NCBI RefSeq assembly: GCF_001039355.2
Contig: NW_019775811.1
Location: 1-53,929, forward strand
Reading direction: 5' to 3'
From: Lingula anatina
Taxonomy: Eukaryota; Brachiopoda; Lingulata; Lingulida; Lingulidae
Length of the DNA stretch: 53,929 nucleotides
The notes beneath the pieces were generated by a model. The model was given only the letters and a program-made list of their open reading frames with translations, had not been told where the DNA came from and ran no database searches. This document shows positions 24,301 to 35,600 of the stretch, piece by piece. Positions within the stretch are counted from its first letter, which is position 1; the number at the start of each line of letters is the position of its first letter. Made by a program: the position numbers and the translations under genes.

Positions 24301-24503
24301 GAAAGAACTGTCAAGTACGGTATTAGTGCGTCATAGTCCTAAATATCATACACATGCAATTATTCTTCACATTATAAGACGAAACCAGTTCAAGCCGAGC
24401 AAACTCAGTGGATTAATTTCGTCAAAAGGAAAAACAACTTACTATGGTGTCCAGCTACCAGCACCAATGCACACATCCCGACGACGAGAGTAAAAGTATT
24501 CAT
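21400..24503 (-). CDS. Secreted single von Willebrand factor D-domain protein
   Basis: Five exons (5' to 3'): 24503-24443, 23981-23904, 23058-22871, 22545-22402 and 21576-21400, all with GT/AG borders and compatible phases, giving about 215 residues. It opens with a signal peptide (MNTFTLVVGMCALVLVAGHH), then a full VWD domain: ECFIRGDPHYLQFDGYD, DFQGRCTYIVS, FRVLVSN, WVIVHGHTVRL, YVRLLTSFGLEVEL, YNGQLRGICGNMDGNDDDDF (the Ca-binding CGNMDG..DDF loop) and VFGNSW. The last codons EPIE are followed by TGA at 21402-21400. That stop overlaps a possible donor (GTGAGT from 21403), so a further exon is conceivable, but I found no C8 or TIL module downstream. The function of stand-alone VWD proteins is not fixed; extracellular is certain from the signal peptide. 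Confidence 0.85.
23121..23325. mobile_element. MITE with long inverted ends (GGGAGCATTC / CTAACAGATC)
   Basis: About 205 bases, almost fully palindromic. Outer ends are GGGAGCATTC and GAATGCACCC. Inner arms CTAACAGATC...CACTTGAAAGCTT and AAGCTTTCAAGTGG...GATCTGTTAG face each other. A right half of the same family is at 29368-29442. It lies in an intron of the VWD gene. Confidence 0.75.
23362..23490. mobile_element. Short MITE with CCCTCTACCAG inverted ends (copy 2)
   Basis: 129 bases from CCCTCTACCAG to CTGGTAGAGGG, flanked by TA on both sides, suggesting a TA target site. Same family as 14434-14546 in opposite orientation. It lies in an intron of the VWD gene. Confidence 0.75.
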
Positions 24504-27054
24504 TCTTCCTTCCTCTCTGTAACGAAGAAAATTATATAGGTCAAAATAAATCGTGAATTTAGTTTGGGATTTTTAAGATATTAGGCTAATAAAGTTCAGT
24601 CTTTTGAACTCCCCCATCCCCACACACATCACCCCTCCACATAGGTCTTGGTAACGTTATATACTTTTTGACGCTGTTTGTGGTTGTTTTTTTTTTCTAA
24701 TAACACTATGTTTACAGACAACTGCAAAATCAATCCCGAACATGAAGAACAAAATGAGCTCACCGTCAACCTGTAAGTTGCCCAGTGTCCTATGGCCTGC
24801 CACACTGAATACGTGTTGTTTTCGTAACCATTCGGTAGGACATGTTTAATTAGGTCGAAACTGCAGCGAATTTCTATTTTCTTCATCTTAATAATATTTT
24901 TAGTTACCCTTTGTTCATTACTCATCGGAGGTTTTCCTTTAATTAATTTATCAATCATCATCATTATCAATATAAAATTTCGCACAGTGGTACTTTCTTT
25001 CATTGCCCCCGACGCCTTTATCAAAAAACCAAACAAATACGGTAGAAAATTTGACAAAATGACATCATATTTTTTGTAAATTCTCTTTAGGTTCTAAGTA
25101 AAATATATGTGGATTTAATGCCACGTCATCAGATATCTATTAGAAAAAAACTATCAACGTATAAATATAAAATAAAGTATATAACATAAATACAAAGAAG
25201 ATAAGTAATGCAACAGACGCTAAAAGCTGAAATCGTGGAATCGCACTTTACTGTGTTCTTATATAGAATACGTAATATACGTTTCTTACCTGTTATTTGA
25301 GTACCTTAGACAATATGGTTTGTATTCGGTATAGCTGTTCGAAGACGTTGAAATGGATTAATAATGCCACACACTTTTTATTCGCCGTGTTGAACACCTG
25401 TTACATTTGCATGGGCGTATGGGTCGATGCGCATTAGTACATCCTGGTATTTGCTAATTAACAAAGCATAGAAACTATATGCTTTCTTACTTGATGATGG
25501 CAATTGTTAAAAAAAACTTTTTAAATACACGTTCTCAAGAATTTGCACTTCTAAATAAAGGTACACCATTGTCCCCTTTGAGTCTTTTTGTAACGTGCAT
25601 ATAAAATATAAAACACTGTATACGCTAAATATGAGAACCAAATAGGTAAATAACATTAAATTGAACATTTTCTCAGAACAGGCCTGTAGTGAGTTAACAA
25701 GAAAAAGGGTTATTTTTCTAAAAAGGTAGACCTTTGTATTCTTGAAGTTGACCCAATTTGTAAAATGCCATATAGAACCGAAATCAAATTTTGATTCAAT
25801 CTGGGCATTTTCCGATCATTTTTTTTTGCTGAATAATTTGGCATTGTTTGACAATGTGGATTCCGTTTAACAAATATATGTGGCAGCAGCATCTTTTAAA
25901 TAATTCGAATGGTAAACAATCGTGTGCGATTATTCATCTGAACGATCCCTTTGCAAATAATAATCGAAGGTCAGCTTAATTAACGAAACATGGAGATACA
26001 AACAAACAGGTCGATAATGAACTGTTCAGATTATCCGTATGACGGTGTCTTGAATAAGATTTCTCAGTTTATCAGAGACAGTGTAAAAAAATGAACATAG
26101 TCATGCATTCGTGCTTCAGACAGTTAGAAATTCTGAACCAAAAAGAAACGTCATGTTTTCACTCCATACCAAAAATATGATTTTCACAAGATTCAAATTT
26201 TGAATGGTGGCTGAAAATCTCAGACGTTTGTATTTTGTCATAATTAATTATTTATAAGTTTTGAAGTGACTTATATTTGATGGACGTCTCCCATGTCTTG
26301 TGAAGATAAATTCATTCTGAATATTGATACAGATTAAACCGAAATGGTAATGGCAATAACGACGGCAGTTTAAAACAAAAACAATGGAGCCCGTATTAAA
26401 CAAGAAACGAAAACACAGAGAATTTTTTCATAGATTGACACAGGTAGATAGACTTCAAACCCCGCTTTAACATTAACATATTTTATTTACCTGTGACTTC
26501 CTTTTTCGCCTTCTTTAATATAAAAAGCACTAATATAAATAACAGTGTTTGGATTCTTATCAAGCTGTGCAGCGGACGTCATTGTGCAAAGATAAAACAA
26601 AATAATTGTGTTTTTATAATTTAGTATTGACGCAAAGAGAGCAGATGTTTTTAAGCCTAAAGTAAATCACGGCCTCAGAGCAAAAAGCAAAACACCTAGA
26701 TAGGTGATATCACGTCCGGATTTCAATGTCAAACGTATGACTATCTGCCTAACAAACCGACGTTTTACCGACGTGATCAAACAAAAAAGTCTTTAAATAG
26801 TTTATTTCTGATCCAATACCACAAAAATATATCGTAATGTGGCAGTCCAAGGACCAGTGGGGATTGGCAACGCCCCTATTACTTGCATTCATTTCAGAGG
26901 TACAACTAGATAAACATCCTTTCACTGCTTAAAATATATATATATTTGTATCCAAAGATACTTGTTGAAGTAGGGCAAATATGATCTTTTCCAATTGCTG
27001 TCCTTCAGCACTCGCCCAATAGTAAAATGTTTAGGTCGCATGTACCTTCGCAGA
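24504..27054. other. Intergenic stretch upstream of the VWD gene
   Basis: No supported gene. A 142-codon minus-strand frame at 24629-25057 has no recognisable domain and is AT-rich, apart from a short stretch (PNGYENNTYSVWQAIGHW) followed by a GTGAGC donor-like site. I do not call it. The rest is AT-rich non-coding sequence. Confidence 0.4.
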
Positions 27055-28578
27055 TCATACGGTTGTTTCCTTGGGCACAGTTGGTCTTGGGGTTGATGAT
27101 AACGACGTCTTTGATGTTTTAGGCCGAAGCTGCAGTGTTGGGGTGGGTGACGGGGGCTGCAACTTCGTCACAACAGTAGCATTTGAGGCCTTTAATTCTT
27201 TAAAAAATTCATAATCATCTGCAAGCTCAAAGGCTGATTTCATCTCTTTATTTCGAATGGACGGGTCGGCGCTGCTTAGTAATAACAATTTCACCAAGGC
27301 AAGGTGTTTATTTTGCAATGCAAGATGGAGACTGGTTTCTCCGTAGGAGTTTTGAGAGTTTACACGACAACCATGTTTGATAAGGATGTTAGTCGTGTCC
27401 AGCTTGCAGTTCATCACGGCTTCGTGCAGCGGTGTGTCTTGTACTGCGTTTTTTGCATTGACCTTTGCCCCGGAAACGATCAGCGAGCAAGTGGCAGCCA
27501 CGTGTCCCTCTCTGGCTGCGTGATGTAGAGGTGTGGAACCCGAAGCATTGACGGAGTTAACCGAAGCGCCTCGTGATAGTAGGGTTTCCAAAACTTTCGT
27601 TTGCCCTAAAGGAATAAAATGAAAGAGGGTTGACGTTGAAACCAATCAGTAAATACTGAAATATTCCCCACGAGTGTATTTTCGTTCATACTTAATATTG
27701 AACCCTGACAATATACGTACCTTTTATTGCAGCAAAGTGTAGCGGGGATTCCTTTCTCCACGAATTCTGGGAATTTACGTCTGCATTGTATTTTAGAAGA
27801 AGATTGACTGCCTCAACATTACCTTAAAAAGAAAGTGCAACATTACCTTAAAAAAGAAAATGCGAAACGTTGGAACTTCTTTTCATTTCAAACTAGAAGA
27901 GCACTCAGAGTGACCTCATAGTCTACAAAACTTTGTAGCTATGCATGATATACCGACCAAACACTGATAAATTGTGTTAGTTGAGAACACATCCATTGAT
28001 AATGGTGCTCATGAAAATCCAATCAGTTAGCCTATTTCTGAGCTATCCTGAAGATTTCATCAAAATTTATTTATAACTTGTTGAGTTCGGCCGGTGACGA
28101 ACAGACAAACAAACAAACAAGCACACAACCAGAAGTAAAAACATACCCTTCTTGGCGGAGGTGCATTAAGAATACCAGCCTATCATAATTCCCAATTTTA
28201 ATCAAATTTGACTGAGTATGAAAAATAGGTAAAAGTGGGCGTTTAACTTTAGTTATGCTTTTTCTTACTATATCTTTACTCTAACTTTTTCATCTATTAT
28301 GCATTACCTATAATAGCTGCGGTGTGCAGAGCGCTGTACCAATGTTTCCCTTTCTCTGTGCACATGCTACCGGTAGTGTCGCGTGCTTCTTCCAACAACC
28401 TTTTTGCCTCGTCCAAATCATCTCCTTCGACTGCTTTGATCAATTTTGAACAAAACTGAGATGTCGCCTGTTGCGATTGTAAAAATGACCTCTGTTCATT
28501 GAAAGAATCGAAAGTTCCTGGTTGTTCTATTGAAGCCAGCTCACCATTTATCTCAGACTTGTAAAATTCGGTTGGCAT
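27055..28578 (-). CDS. Ankyrin-repeat protein, 307 residues
   Basis: Three exons: 28578-28308, 27822-27721 and 27605-27055 (stop TGA 27057-27055), joined in phase 1. The N-terminal ~65 residues are polar without a domain I know. Ankyrin repeats follow, about six: HWYSALHTAAIIGN; NVEAVNLLLKYNADVNSQ with SPLHFAAIKG; VLETLLSRGASVNSV with STPLHHAAREGH; SLIVSGAKVNAKN with DTPLHEAVMN; NILIKHGCRVNSQN with ETSLHLALQNKH; and LVKLLLLSSADPSIRN with SAFELADDYEF. The C-terminal ~45 residues are a Pro/Ser/Thr-rich basic tail (LQPPSPTPTLQLRPKTSK). No SOCS box, kinase, death or membrane segment is visible, so it is probably a soluble intracellular adaptor. The orthologue cannot be named from the repeats alone. 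Confidence 0.85.
27889..28165 (-). repeat. CCTCCGCCAAG dispersed repeat, copy in ankyrin-gene intron 1
   Basis: On the minus strand it starts CCTCCGCCAAGAAGGGTATG, includes GTTTGTTTGTTTGTCTGTTCG and ends in CACTCTGAGTGCTCTTCTAG. It matches the order of blocks in 19096-19381. Confidence 0.7.
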
Positions 28579-30197
28579 TTCGATCAGTGAACAGACTTAC
28601 CACCAGTTTCAGAATCGTAATTAAATAAAATATTACAGAAAAAAATGCTGAAACGTGAACTGTGCAAACCCTATGCAGTCTCAAAAAAGCAAGCCAACAG
28701 CCAGTTTATGTGTTTCAGTATGCTAAAATATACTTATAGTGACATGGAGCTAATTGGCTGAACCCTTATCAGGTGTTTGGGAAAATACTACTTAATTCGA
28801 TGTTACTAAGTCAGTAATCTATGAATGTATTTCCAGTCAAGTTACAATGTACGACAGTTTAACTGGGTAGGATCTGTGTTATAACTAATGATATTTTTAA
28901 ATAGTTAAAACCATAGAAAGCCAATATTAGAAGACGCATCTGATGACAGTTACGGTAGTGTTGGGTGGGAGGACAGAGGGATTAGAGTGAAGACCCCGTG
29001 ATCAGAAACCCTACGTTAAGTTTAGTTACGCCGACCCGCTTAGTTCCATGTATGTCGCTATAGTTTGGCTGAAAATGCGTCCCATGTATTGATAACAAGC
29101 AACTTACGTTCAATTACCTGAACAGAAAGATCGCTGAAAGCACCGCACAATAAACAGTTATGCACGTCCTGCTTATCTTTCCAAACATTGATTAAGGCTT
29201 TTCACGTTACAATGCAAATGATATTAGCAAGTTTATAATGGCTGGCATATTTAAAAAAACGTCGACGGATAAAATCCACAATAACAGCAATGACGAAACA
29301 GAAGCTAATTCTCGCCTTCCCCCCCCCCCCCCCCCAGCGGAGGCAGAGCAACTTATTAAATCTCAGCACGCTTTCAAGTGGGTGGCGCCCTATTTAACAT
29401 GCGGATCTGTTAGTCCACAAATACACTTATTTTAATGCACCCGTAAACGCAGCTTTCGTATTCACATGTATGTAACATGGATAATTTTTGTAAGCCTTAT
29501 TAAACGGGCCTCATCATGTAGAGAAGAAACCATATCAGGGAACGACAGACTGAGTCTCAGTTTCAATGAGACATCTTCGGGGCCGAAAGAAAAACGGGTA
29601 TTATTTATTTATTTATTATTCGGGAGATGGTTTTTTTTTTTTTTTTTTTGGAAAGTTACCTTTGTGAATCCTGATATTGTAATAAAAGGGATGTCCAGTG
29701 CCTTGATGCCCTCGGCTACTTCTATACGTGTCACAGTTTTATCCTACTTCTCCTCTGTAACCAAGGTCAAAAGTGCAATCGTCCTGTAAGGTCCCAGACG
29801 ACATGGGACCCCTGGACGGATTGTGTAAGTACTGTTACTAAATTCCCCATAGCCGTCAGACTGTTACAAAATAAGACGAGGGGCGTTTTAGTCACGTTTT
29901 TAACCGAATTATCAATTGTTTTCTGTTCATCTATTTTTCACTCGAAATATACTTGGTTGGTTTTATATTATAATCCGTTCATAATCATTTGCTTCATTTT
30001 ATCTCATTTATCCATTTCATATTCTTTTAATTTTATCATTACTATTCAATTATTTTATTGTTATATGATTATAATATAGTTGTGATTATGATTATTATTT
30101 TTATTATTATCATTATTATTTTGTGTGAATCTGTTCCGTTAAATTAATAAATCCCGTTTATCTTTTTGATATTTTTCCCCTTGTCGCATTTTTTTTT
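28579..30197. other. Intergenic region between ankyrin gene and CYP1 gene
   Basis: Divergent spacer, so promoters of both genes should lie here or in the next kilobase. It contains a poly-C run near 29320-29334, a MITE right half (29368-29442), a long poly-T run near 29631-29650 and an AT-rich ATT/TTA low-complexity stretch near 30090-30120. No exon seen. Confidence 0.4.
29368..29442. repeat. Right half of the GGGAGCATTC / CTAACAGATC MITE family
   Basis: Shares CTTTCAAGTGG, GGATCTGTTAGTCC and a terminal AATGCACCC with 23121-23325. The left arm is absent or degraded. Confidence 0.6.
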
Positions 30198-30641
30198 CAT
30201 GCTGTGCGGTAAAAATGTTACATGTAACTTAAGATCCTTTAAGTGGGCTGCGTTGTTAAATCATAACAAAAGATGAAATTGACGAAAATTACATAACCGC
30301 CCATTTTACGTGTCTGTTCAAGCCCGCATGGCGGGTCTAGTGGTTATGATTATCCCTTATTATTCATGATCAGATTGTTTGGTGCTTTAATTTTACAAAC
30401 TTTGACGTATTTGTCGAAAGATTGTCTTGATCTTTCAGCATTTCAAATGTTTTAATAAGAAAAGGTACAAAAGAAATTAAAGCAGCCTCATCCTAGGGTT
30501 TTTGTCTTCATGCTGTGTGGTAAAATGTTACATGTAACTTTAGATCCTTTATGTGGGCTGTGTTGTTAAATGTTAACAAAAGATGAAATTCACAAAAAGT
30601 TACATAACTGCCCGTTTTTTACGTTTCTGTTAAAGCCCGCA
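30198..30641. repeat. Pair of ~132-base direct repeats upstream of the CYP1-like gene
   Basis: Copies at 30198-30329 and 30509-30641 both run from CATGCTGTG through TGTTACATGTAACTT, AGATCCTTTA, AACAAAAGATGAAATT and TTACATAAC to AAGCCCGCA, with roughly 85% identity by eye and 179 bases between. TGTTACATGTAAC is palindromic-like. They sit 340-780 bases before the P450 ATG. Regulatory function is possible but not shown. Confidence 0.75.
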
Positions 30642-30977
30642 GACACCGCCTCGGTTTTTTATTACATCTTTCACAAAATGCATCCTTCAAAGCGGATGAA
30701 GGGCCTTTGCTATTCCAATTGACGTTTAGATTAATTCAGGTATGAAATTTCCCATGACACAGGTCATGAATCATGTTACATACCTGCTTGACTGATGTCC
30801 ACTATTTAAAAGATGACAGGGGTCCGTGATATCATCTTGTGCACGACACCCTTGCAATTAACGTGTTAAGTAGTTGCATGCGTAAGACATCGTGGGACAT
30901 TACTTGATGCAAAGTGCAACCAACATATCAGTCTTTTTGCGTCGTGAGAAAAGTTAGAAAGAGAGAAAGACAAGAAG

Positions 30978-32549
30978 ATGTTTGCAATTTTTGCGGCTGC
31001 TTCCTCGACCCTTTCTGAGGCGACGAAGGACCATCTGAGCACTTTGCTTTTAATGTTCCTGATATTATTGATTGGATTGGTGAGCAAAATTCTCAATGAT
31101 AAGCACGTGAAGGAGACTGTCGATCCGAAAACCGCTGGTCGAGCCTGTCCCACTCCGCCCGGGCCTATAGCTTGGCCGGTCCTGGGGAACTTGCTTCAGC
31201 TGGGCACCAAGCCGCACGTGACGCTTACCAACTGGAGGTCCATGTATGGAGACGTCTACCAGATGCAGATGGGCAGTCGCCCCACTGTTGTCCTGAATGG
31301 CCTGGAGACCTGCCGACAAGCACTGGTCAAACAAGCTGAAGATTTTGCTGGTAGGCCTGCCTTTTATTCCTTTAACTTCATTGGCAACGGGAAAAGCATG
31401 GGGTTCTGCGATTTTGGCACCCGCTGGAAGTACCATCGTCGCATAGCACAGAATGGCGTAGCAATGTTCGTCAATGACCGGCATAATCCGATAGAAGAGT
31501 TTATCAAAGCAGAGGCAGCTTTTCTGGTACAGAAACTCAATGAATCCAACGGAGAGAAATTTAACCCGCATAATGAAATCTACTATTCCGTCGGCAACAT
31601 AATTTGCGCACTGTGCTTCGGTAAAAGATACAGACGCGACGAGCCAGACTTCCAGCAGCTTGTTAAAATGAACGAAGAATTCATGGCTTTTGCTGGGGCG
31701 GGAAACCCAGTGGACATAATGCCCTGGACGCGATGGCTCACGAAACGGTCCTTCGACAAATTCATTGCCATTTTGAAAACCATGGACAATTTTTGCTTGC
31801 GTAAGACCAAAGAACATTTAGATACGTACGATGATTCTCTGACCCGGGACATTACCGATTTTCTTATCAAGACCGTTCGTGACACACCACAGGAAGAGAA
31901 GGACGCCGCCGAAATTACCGACGAGCATATAATGACGACAGTGCAGGAAATCATCGGCGCCGGCTTTGACACCATCGCTACCACTCTCCAGTGGGGTGTA
32001 TTGCTTATGACACGCTACCCGGAACACCAAGCTAAGGTCCGTAAAGAGATCGACGCCATTATCGGCCAAGAGCGCGCACCGGAGCGTAGTGACATCGGCA
32101 CCCTTCCCTTCACCGAGGCTTGCATCTTGGAAACGATGCGTTTTTCGTGCATCTTTCCCTTTGCGCTCCCTCATTCTACCACACGTGACACCGTTTTGAA
32201 TGGCTTCTTCATTCCGGCCAACACCCTGGTTTTCGTGAACCAATGGAGTATTACGCGCGACGAAAGCAAATTCCCTGATCCGGAGGTGTTCGACCCGCGA
32301 CGATTTTTGACCGATGACGGCCTGGCATTAGACAAGGCAAAGGCAGAGCTATTCCTCCCTTACGGAGCTGGGCGAAGAAGGTGCCCGGGCGAACCGTTGG
32401 CTAAAATAGAAATGTTCATCTTCTTCGTTACACTTCTGCAGAAATGCCGCTTTGAGCCGGTGGTGCTAAACATGAGCACGGAAAGCAAATACGGCCTGAC
32501 TCTTAAGCCTAAAGATTTCGAGGTGTATGTTAAACCACGTGCATTATAA
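30978..32549 (+). CDS. Cytochrome P450, CYP1-like, intronless
   Basis: A single open frame of 523 residues with no intron. N-terminal membrane anchor about residues 21-38 (STLLLMFLILLIGLVSKIL), then the proline-rich hinge CPTPPGPIAWPVLGN. The I-helix has GAGFDTIATT (residues 327-336, oxygen-activation D331-T332), the K-helix ETMR (E385, R388) and the PERF-type FDPRRF (438-443). The heme loop is PYGAGRRRCPG with ligand C469. CYP1-family signatures are PHSTTRD, LNGFFIP and FVNQWSITRD, plus YGLTLKPKDFEVYV at the C-terminus. CYP1 enzymes are ER-bound monooxygenases for aromatic substrates fed by P450 reductase; substrate here is unknown. The usual F of FxxGxRxC is Y461-equivalent (PYGAG). I chose the first ATG because it precedes the anchor. 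Intronlessness may reflect an ancient retroposed copy or lineage-wide intron loss. Confidence 0.93.
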   Translation: MFAIFAAASSTLSEATKDHLSTLLLMFLILLIGLVSKILNDKHVKETVDPKTAGRACPTPPGPIAWPVLGNLLQLGTKPHVTLTNWRSMYGDVYQMQMGSRPTVVLNGLETCRQALVKQAEDFAGRPAFYSFNFIGNGKSMGFCDFGTRWKYHRRIAQNGVAMFVNDRHNPIEEFIKAEAAFLVQKLNESNGEKFNPHNEIYYSVGNIICALCFGKRYRRDEPDFQQLVKMNEEFMAFAGAGNPVDIMPWTRWLTKRSFDKFIAILKTMDNFCLRKTKEHLDTYDDSLTRDITDFLIKTVRDTPQEEKDAAEITDEHIMTTVQEIIGAGFDTIATTLQWGVLLMTRYPEHQAKVRKEIDAIIGQERAPERSDIGTLPFTEACILETMRFSCIFPFALPHSTTRDTVLNGFFIPANTLVFVNQWSITRDESKFPDPEVFDPRRFLTDDGLALDKAKAELFLPYGAGRRRCPGEPLAKIEMFIFFVTLLQKCRFEPVVLNMSTESKYGLTLKPKDFEVYVKPRAL

Positions 32550-32567
32550 ATTGGAGAACAATTGGTT

Positions 32568-32632
32568 TACGAGAAAGAAAGAAAGAAAGAAAGAAAAAAG
32601 GAGAATAGAAAGAAAGAAAGATAGAAAGAAAA
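32568..32632. repeat. (GAAA)n tract in the CYP1-like 3' UTR
   Basis: Imperfect GAAA tetranucleotide array starting about 20 bases after the P450 stop codon. Likely transcribed and polymorphic. Confidence 0.85.
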
Positions 32633-35600
32633 AGAATGGGATAAAACAGTAAGAAAAAAAGATATATCCCCTTGTCTGGATACATATAGGCCTATATTTA
32701 TGTACATTCGCCATTTTATGCGACAAATACTGTATATGCAAACACATTACTGGAAATAACTATTTGATTATTCTTGGCTAATAGACTACTATAATTTGCA
32801 CATAAAACAATATAAATGTATATGATCATTCTTTGGATGGGAGCAATCAGAGAGTTAAAACAGTGGTTGAACATTTTGTTCATTCACCCAAAAAAAAAAA
32901 AAAAAACTTGGTCTGAAATCTACTCATCTTATAATTTTTTTTATCGACAATGTAGAACTGTATTAATGATGGAACCGTGGCTCTATTTATTCTATTATGC
33001 CGAACCATATATTCGAATTTCAACATTCACCTAGAATTAAAAAATTGCGTCTCTTATGATAAGGAAACTTGATAAACAGAGCGCTGATCAAGATTATAAC
33101 ATGTGCAGTTTACCTATAGAATATAGCATGTTTTATTTTATGTAAAAAAGAAACCCCAAACCCACATTTCATCTTTATGTAATTAGAATTGGGTCAAGTC
33201 AAGATGCACCGCGTAGAAAAAGTTAAAATAAAAGATGTACTTCATATCATATGTCGTTGTCTTCTACTTGTATATCCGACAATTACGATTCTCTTTATTT
33301 TAGTCATATATGGCCTGGTATTAAATATTTGCATCGCAAGAACGCGATATTCGCAATTGCTTAGTAATTTGATATTAGAAAAAAAATAAAGCTTCGTCAA
33401 TTTTAAAAAGAAAAGCAGAAAATGCAATTCGTTTCATAGCCTATTTTGTGCCTATAATTTGTTCCCTCTACCATGTATGAAAAATATTTGTTAATGATCA
33501 GTGTGCTTGTGTATATGACAGTGTTTATTTTTCACAAAAGTTTTCTTTTTCGTCTACTCAGAAATATAGCAATATTTTTGTCTGATTTTTTAAAAAACCC
33601 ATTTAGTGTGTTCTCATTTCAATTTGTGGAGATTAGAGTGCGAGAGAGGGAGATAAATGGAATCTGAACTTCCGACGTGTAGCACTACAATGTGTCCTTT
33701 TAAATACTCGGTTCAAAGACCGGTCAAATACAGGCTTATTGACGAGTGGACACAGAGACGTTTCTTTTATGCACAACTGATAATGTTACTCAAGGCCTGT
33801 GCTATACTTGGATCATTGGCCCGCTACTCGAATCTGTGTGCATGTTGTACATGTACACTGGTGTAATGTGTCTGACGAAAAAAAAAAATCCAGTTCGGTT
33901 GACATTTTGGTAAAAGATATTGCAGTGGTCGATGGATGGACAACGCTTTTTTTAATGATTAAGGCTAACTTCTCTCTCTCTTTCATTGATGATCTCTCGC
34001 ACACACATTCAATAATATTAAAAAATAATTTTCCATGGTAGATGTACAGATATTAAAAGTATTATTATAAACAGTTTTTAACCTTTGATTTTTTTGTTCA
34101 TTTGACAAATGGTGAGAAATTAAGAAATGGAGTCAAATAACCAGGGGCAATTAATCTGTGCTTTTTCCACTCTTGCTGCGTGATGCTTTAGAGGAGTCTG
34201 CATTTTCGTCAATAGCAGTTCCACCTCGTATATGAAGTCGCGTTTTAGAAGATTGCGGTCAGTGCGTTTTTATTGATGTCAGGAAAGCTAGAGATCATGT
34301 TTGGAACTGAGCTGTCACATCTTCTCAAATGAACCTAAAAAAACTGACTAAAAAAAACAATAAAAAAATGACAAATGTTACGTTTTATTCGTTTTAATGA
34401 TAAGTTGAATTGTGCTACTTTTTTTACAACATATTTGACCTTTTATTCGATCTTTTAAAGTGTATATAAACGTTCACTACTTCTTTGTGCAATTATCTCT
34501 CCAAAAATTTTAATACATCCATTTATCATTCCAATGAAAGACGAAATAACATAAAAATATTCAAAGGATTTCTGTAGAAAGCAAAGTTAAAAAATATGAT
34601 ACTTAAAGCGATAATCTTTGTGGTGAAAAATAAGAAAGAATCAAGAATTTCTGTCATTGACAAAGCTGAGTAAAGATGATATGTACAGTTAGAGTCATTG
34701 TGTTGAAAAATAAGATACAATCAAAAATTACTGCCCAAAACAGAGCTGAATAAAGATGTAATTTAAAGTCATATTAGTGAATCTAAAGATAGAATCAAGA
34801 AAGCAGGTCTAGCCAGTTGATGTTCTCAACAACGTATCTGGCCGCTCTCCTGATAGCGTTGAGGTATCGGCCGTAGTCAATGGCGTCACCCCTGTAGCGT
34901 CTCCCCCTAATCCACCGCAGCGGGAAGAAAANTATGTAATTAGAATTGGGTCAAGTCAAGATGCACCACGTAGAAAAAGTTAAAATAAAAGATGTGCTTC
35001 ATATCATATGTCGTCGTCTTCTACTTGTATATCCGACAATTACGATTCTCTTTATTAAGTCATATATGGCCTGGTATTAAATATTTGCATCGCAAGAACG
35101 AGATATTCGTAATTGCTTAGTAATTTGATATTAGAAAAAAAAATAAAGCTTCGTCAATTTTAAAAAGAAAAGCAGAAAATGCAATTCGTTTCATAGCCTA
35201 TTTTGTGCCTATAATTTGTTCCCTCTACCATGTATGAAAAATATTTGTTAATGATCAGTGTGCTTGTGTATATGACAGTGTTTATTTTTCACAAAAGTTT
35301 TCTTTTTCGTCTACTCAGAAATATAGCAATATTTTTGTCTGATTTTTTAAAAAACCCATTTAGTGTGTTCTCATTTCAATTTGTGGAGATTAGAGTGCGA
35401 GAGAGGGAGATAAATGGAATCTGAACTTCCGACGTGTAGCACTACAATGTGTCCTTTTAAATACTCGGTTCAAAGACCGGTCAAATACAGGCTTATTGAC
35501 GAGTGGACACAGAGACGTTTCTTTTATGCACAACTGATAATGTTACTCAAGGCCTGTGCTATACTTGGATCATTGGCCCGCTACTCGAATCTGTGTGCAT

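Noticed and set aside
24629-25057. 142-codon minus-strand frame upstream of the VWD gene
   Set aside because: AT-rich, no signal, domain or convincing acceptor. A short Trp/Tyr-containing stretch before a GTGAGC is suggestive but not enough to call an exon.
31065-31984. Minus-strand frames of 250 and 133 codons under the P450 gene
   Set aside because: Antisense shadows of a well-supported P450 coding frame with no domain of their own.
32573-32632. GAAA tract as a possible poly(A)-linked retroposition scar for the intronless P450
   Set aside because: It is a tetranucleotide microsatellite, not a poly(A) tail, and no target-site duplication was found around the gene.
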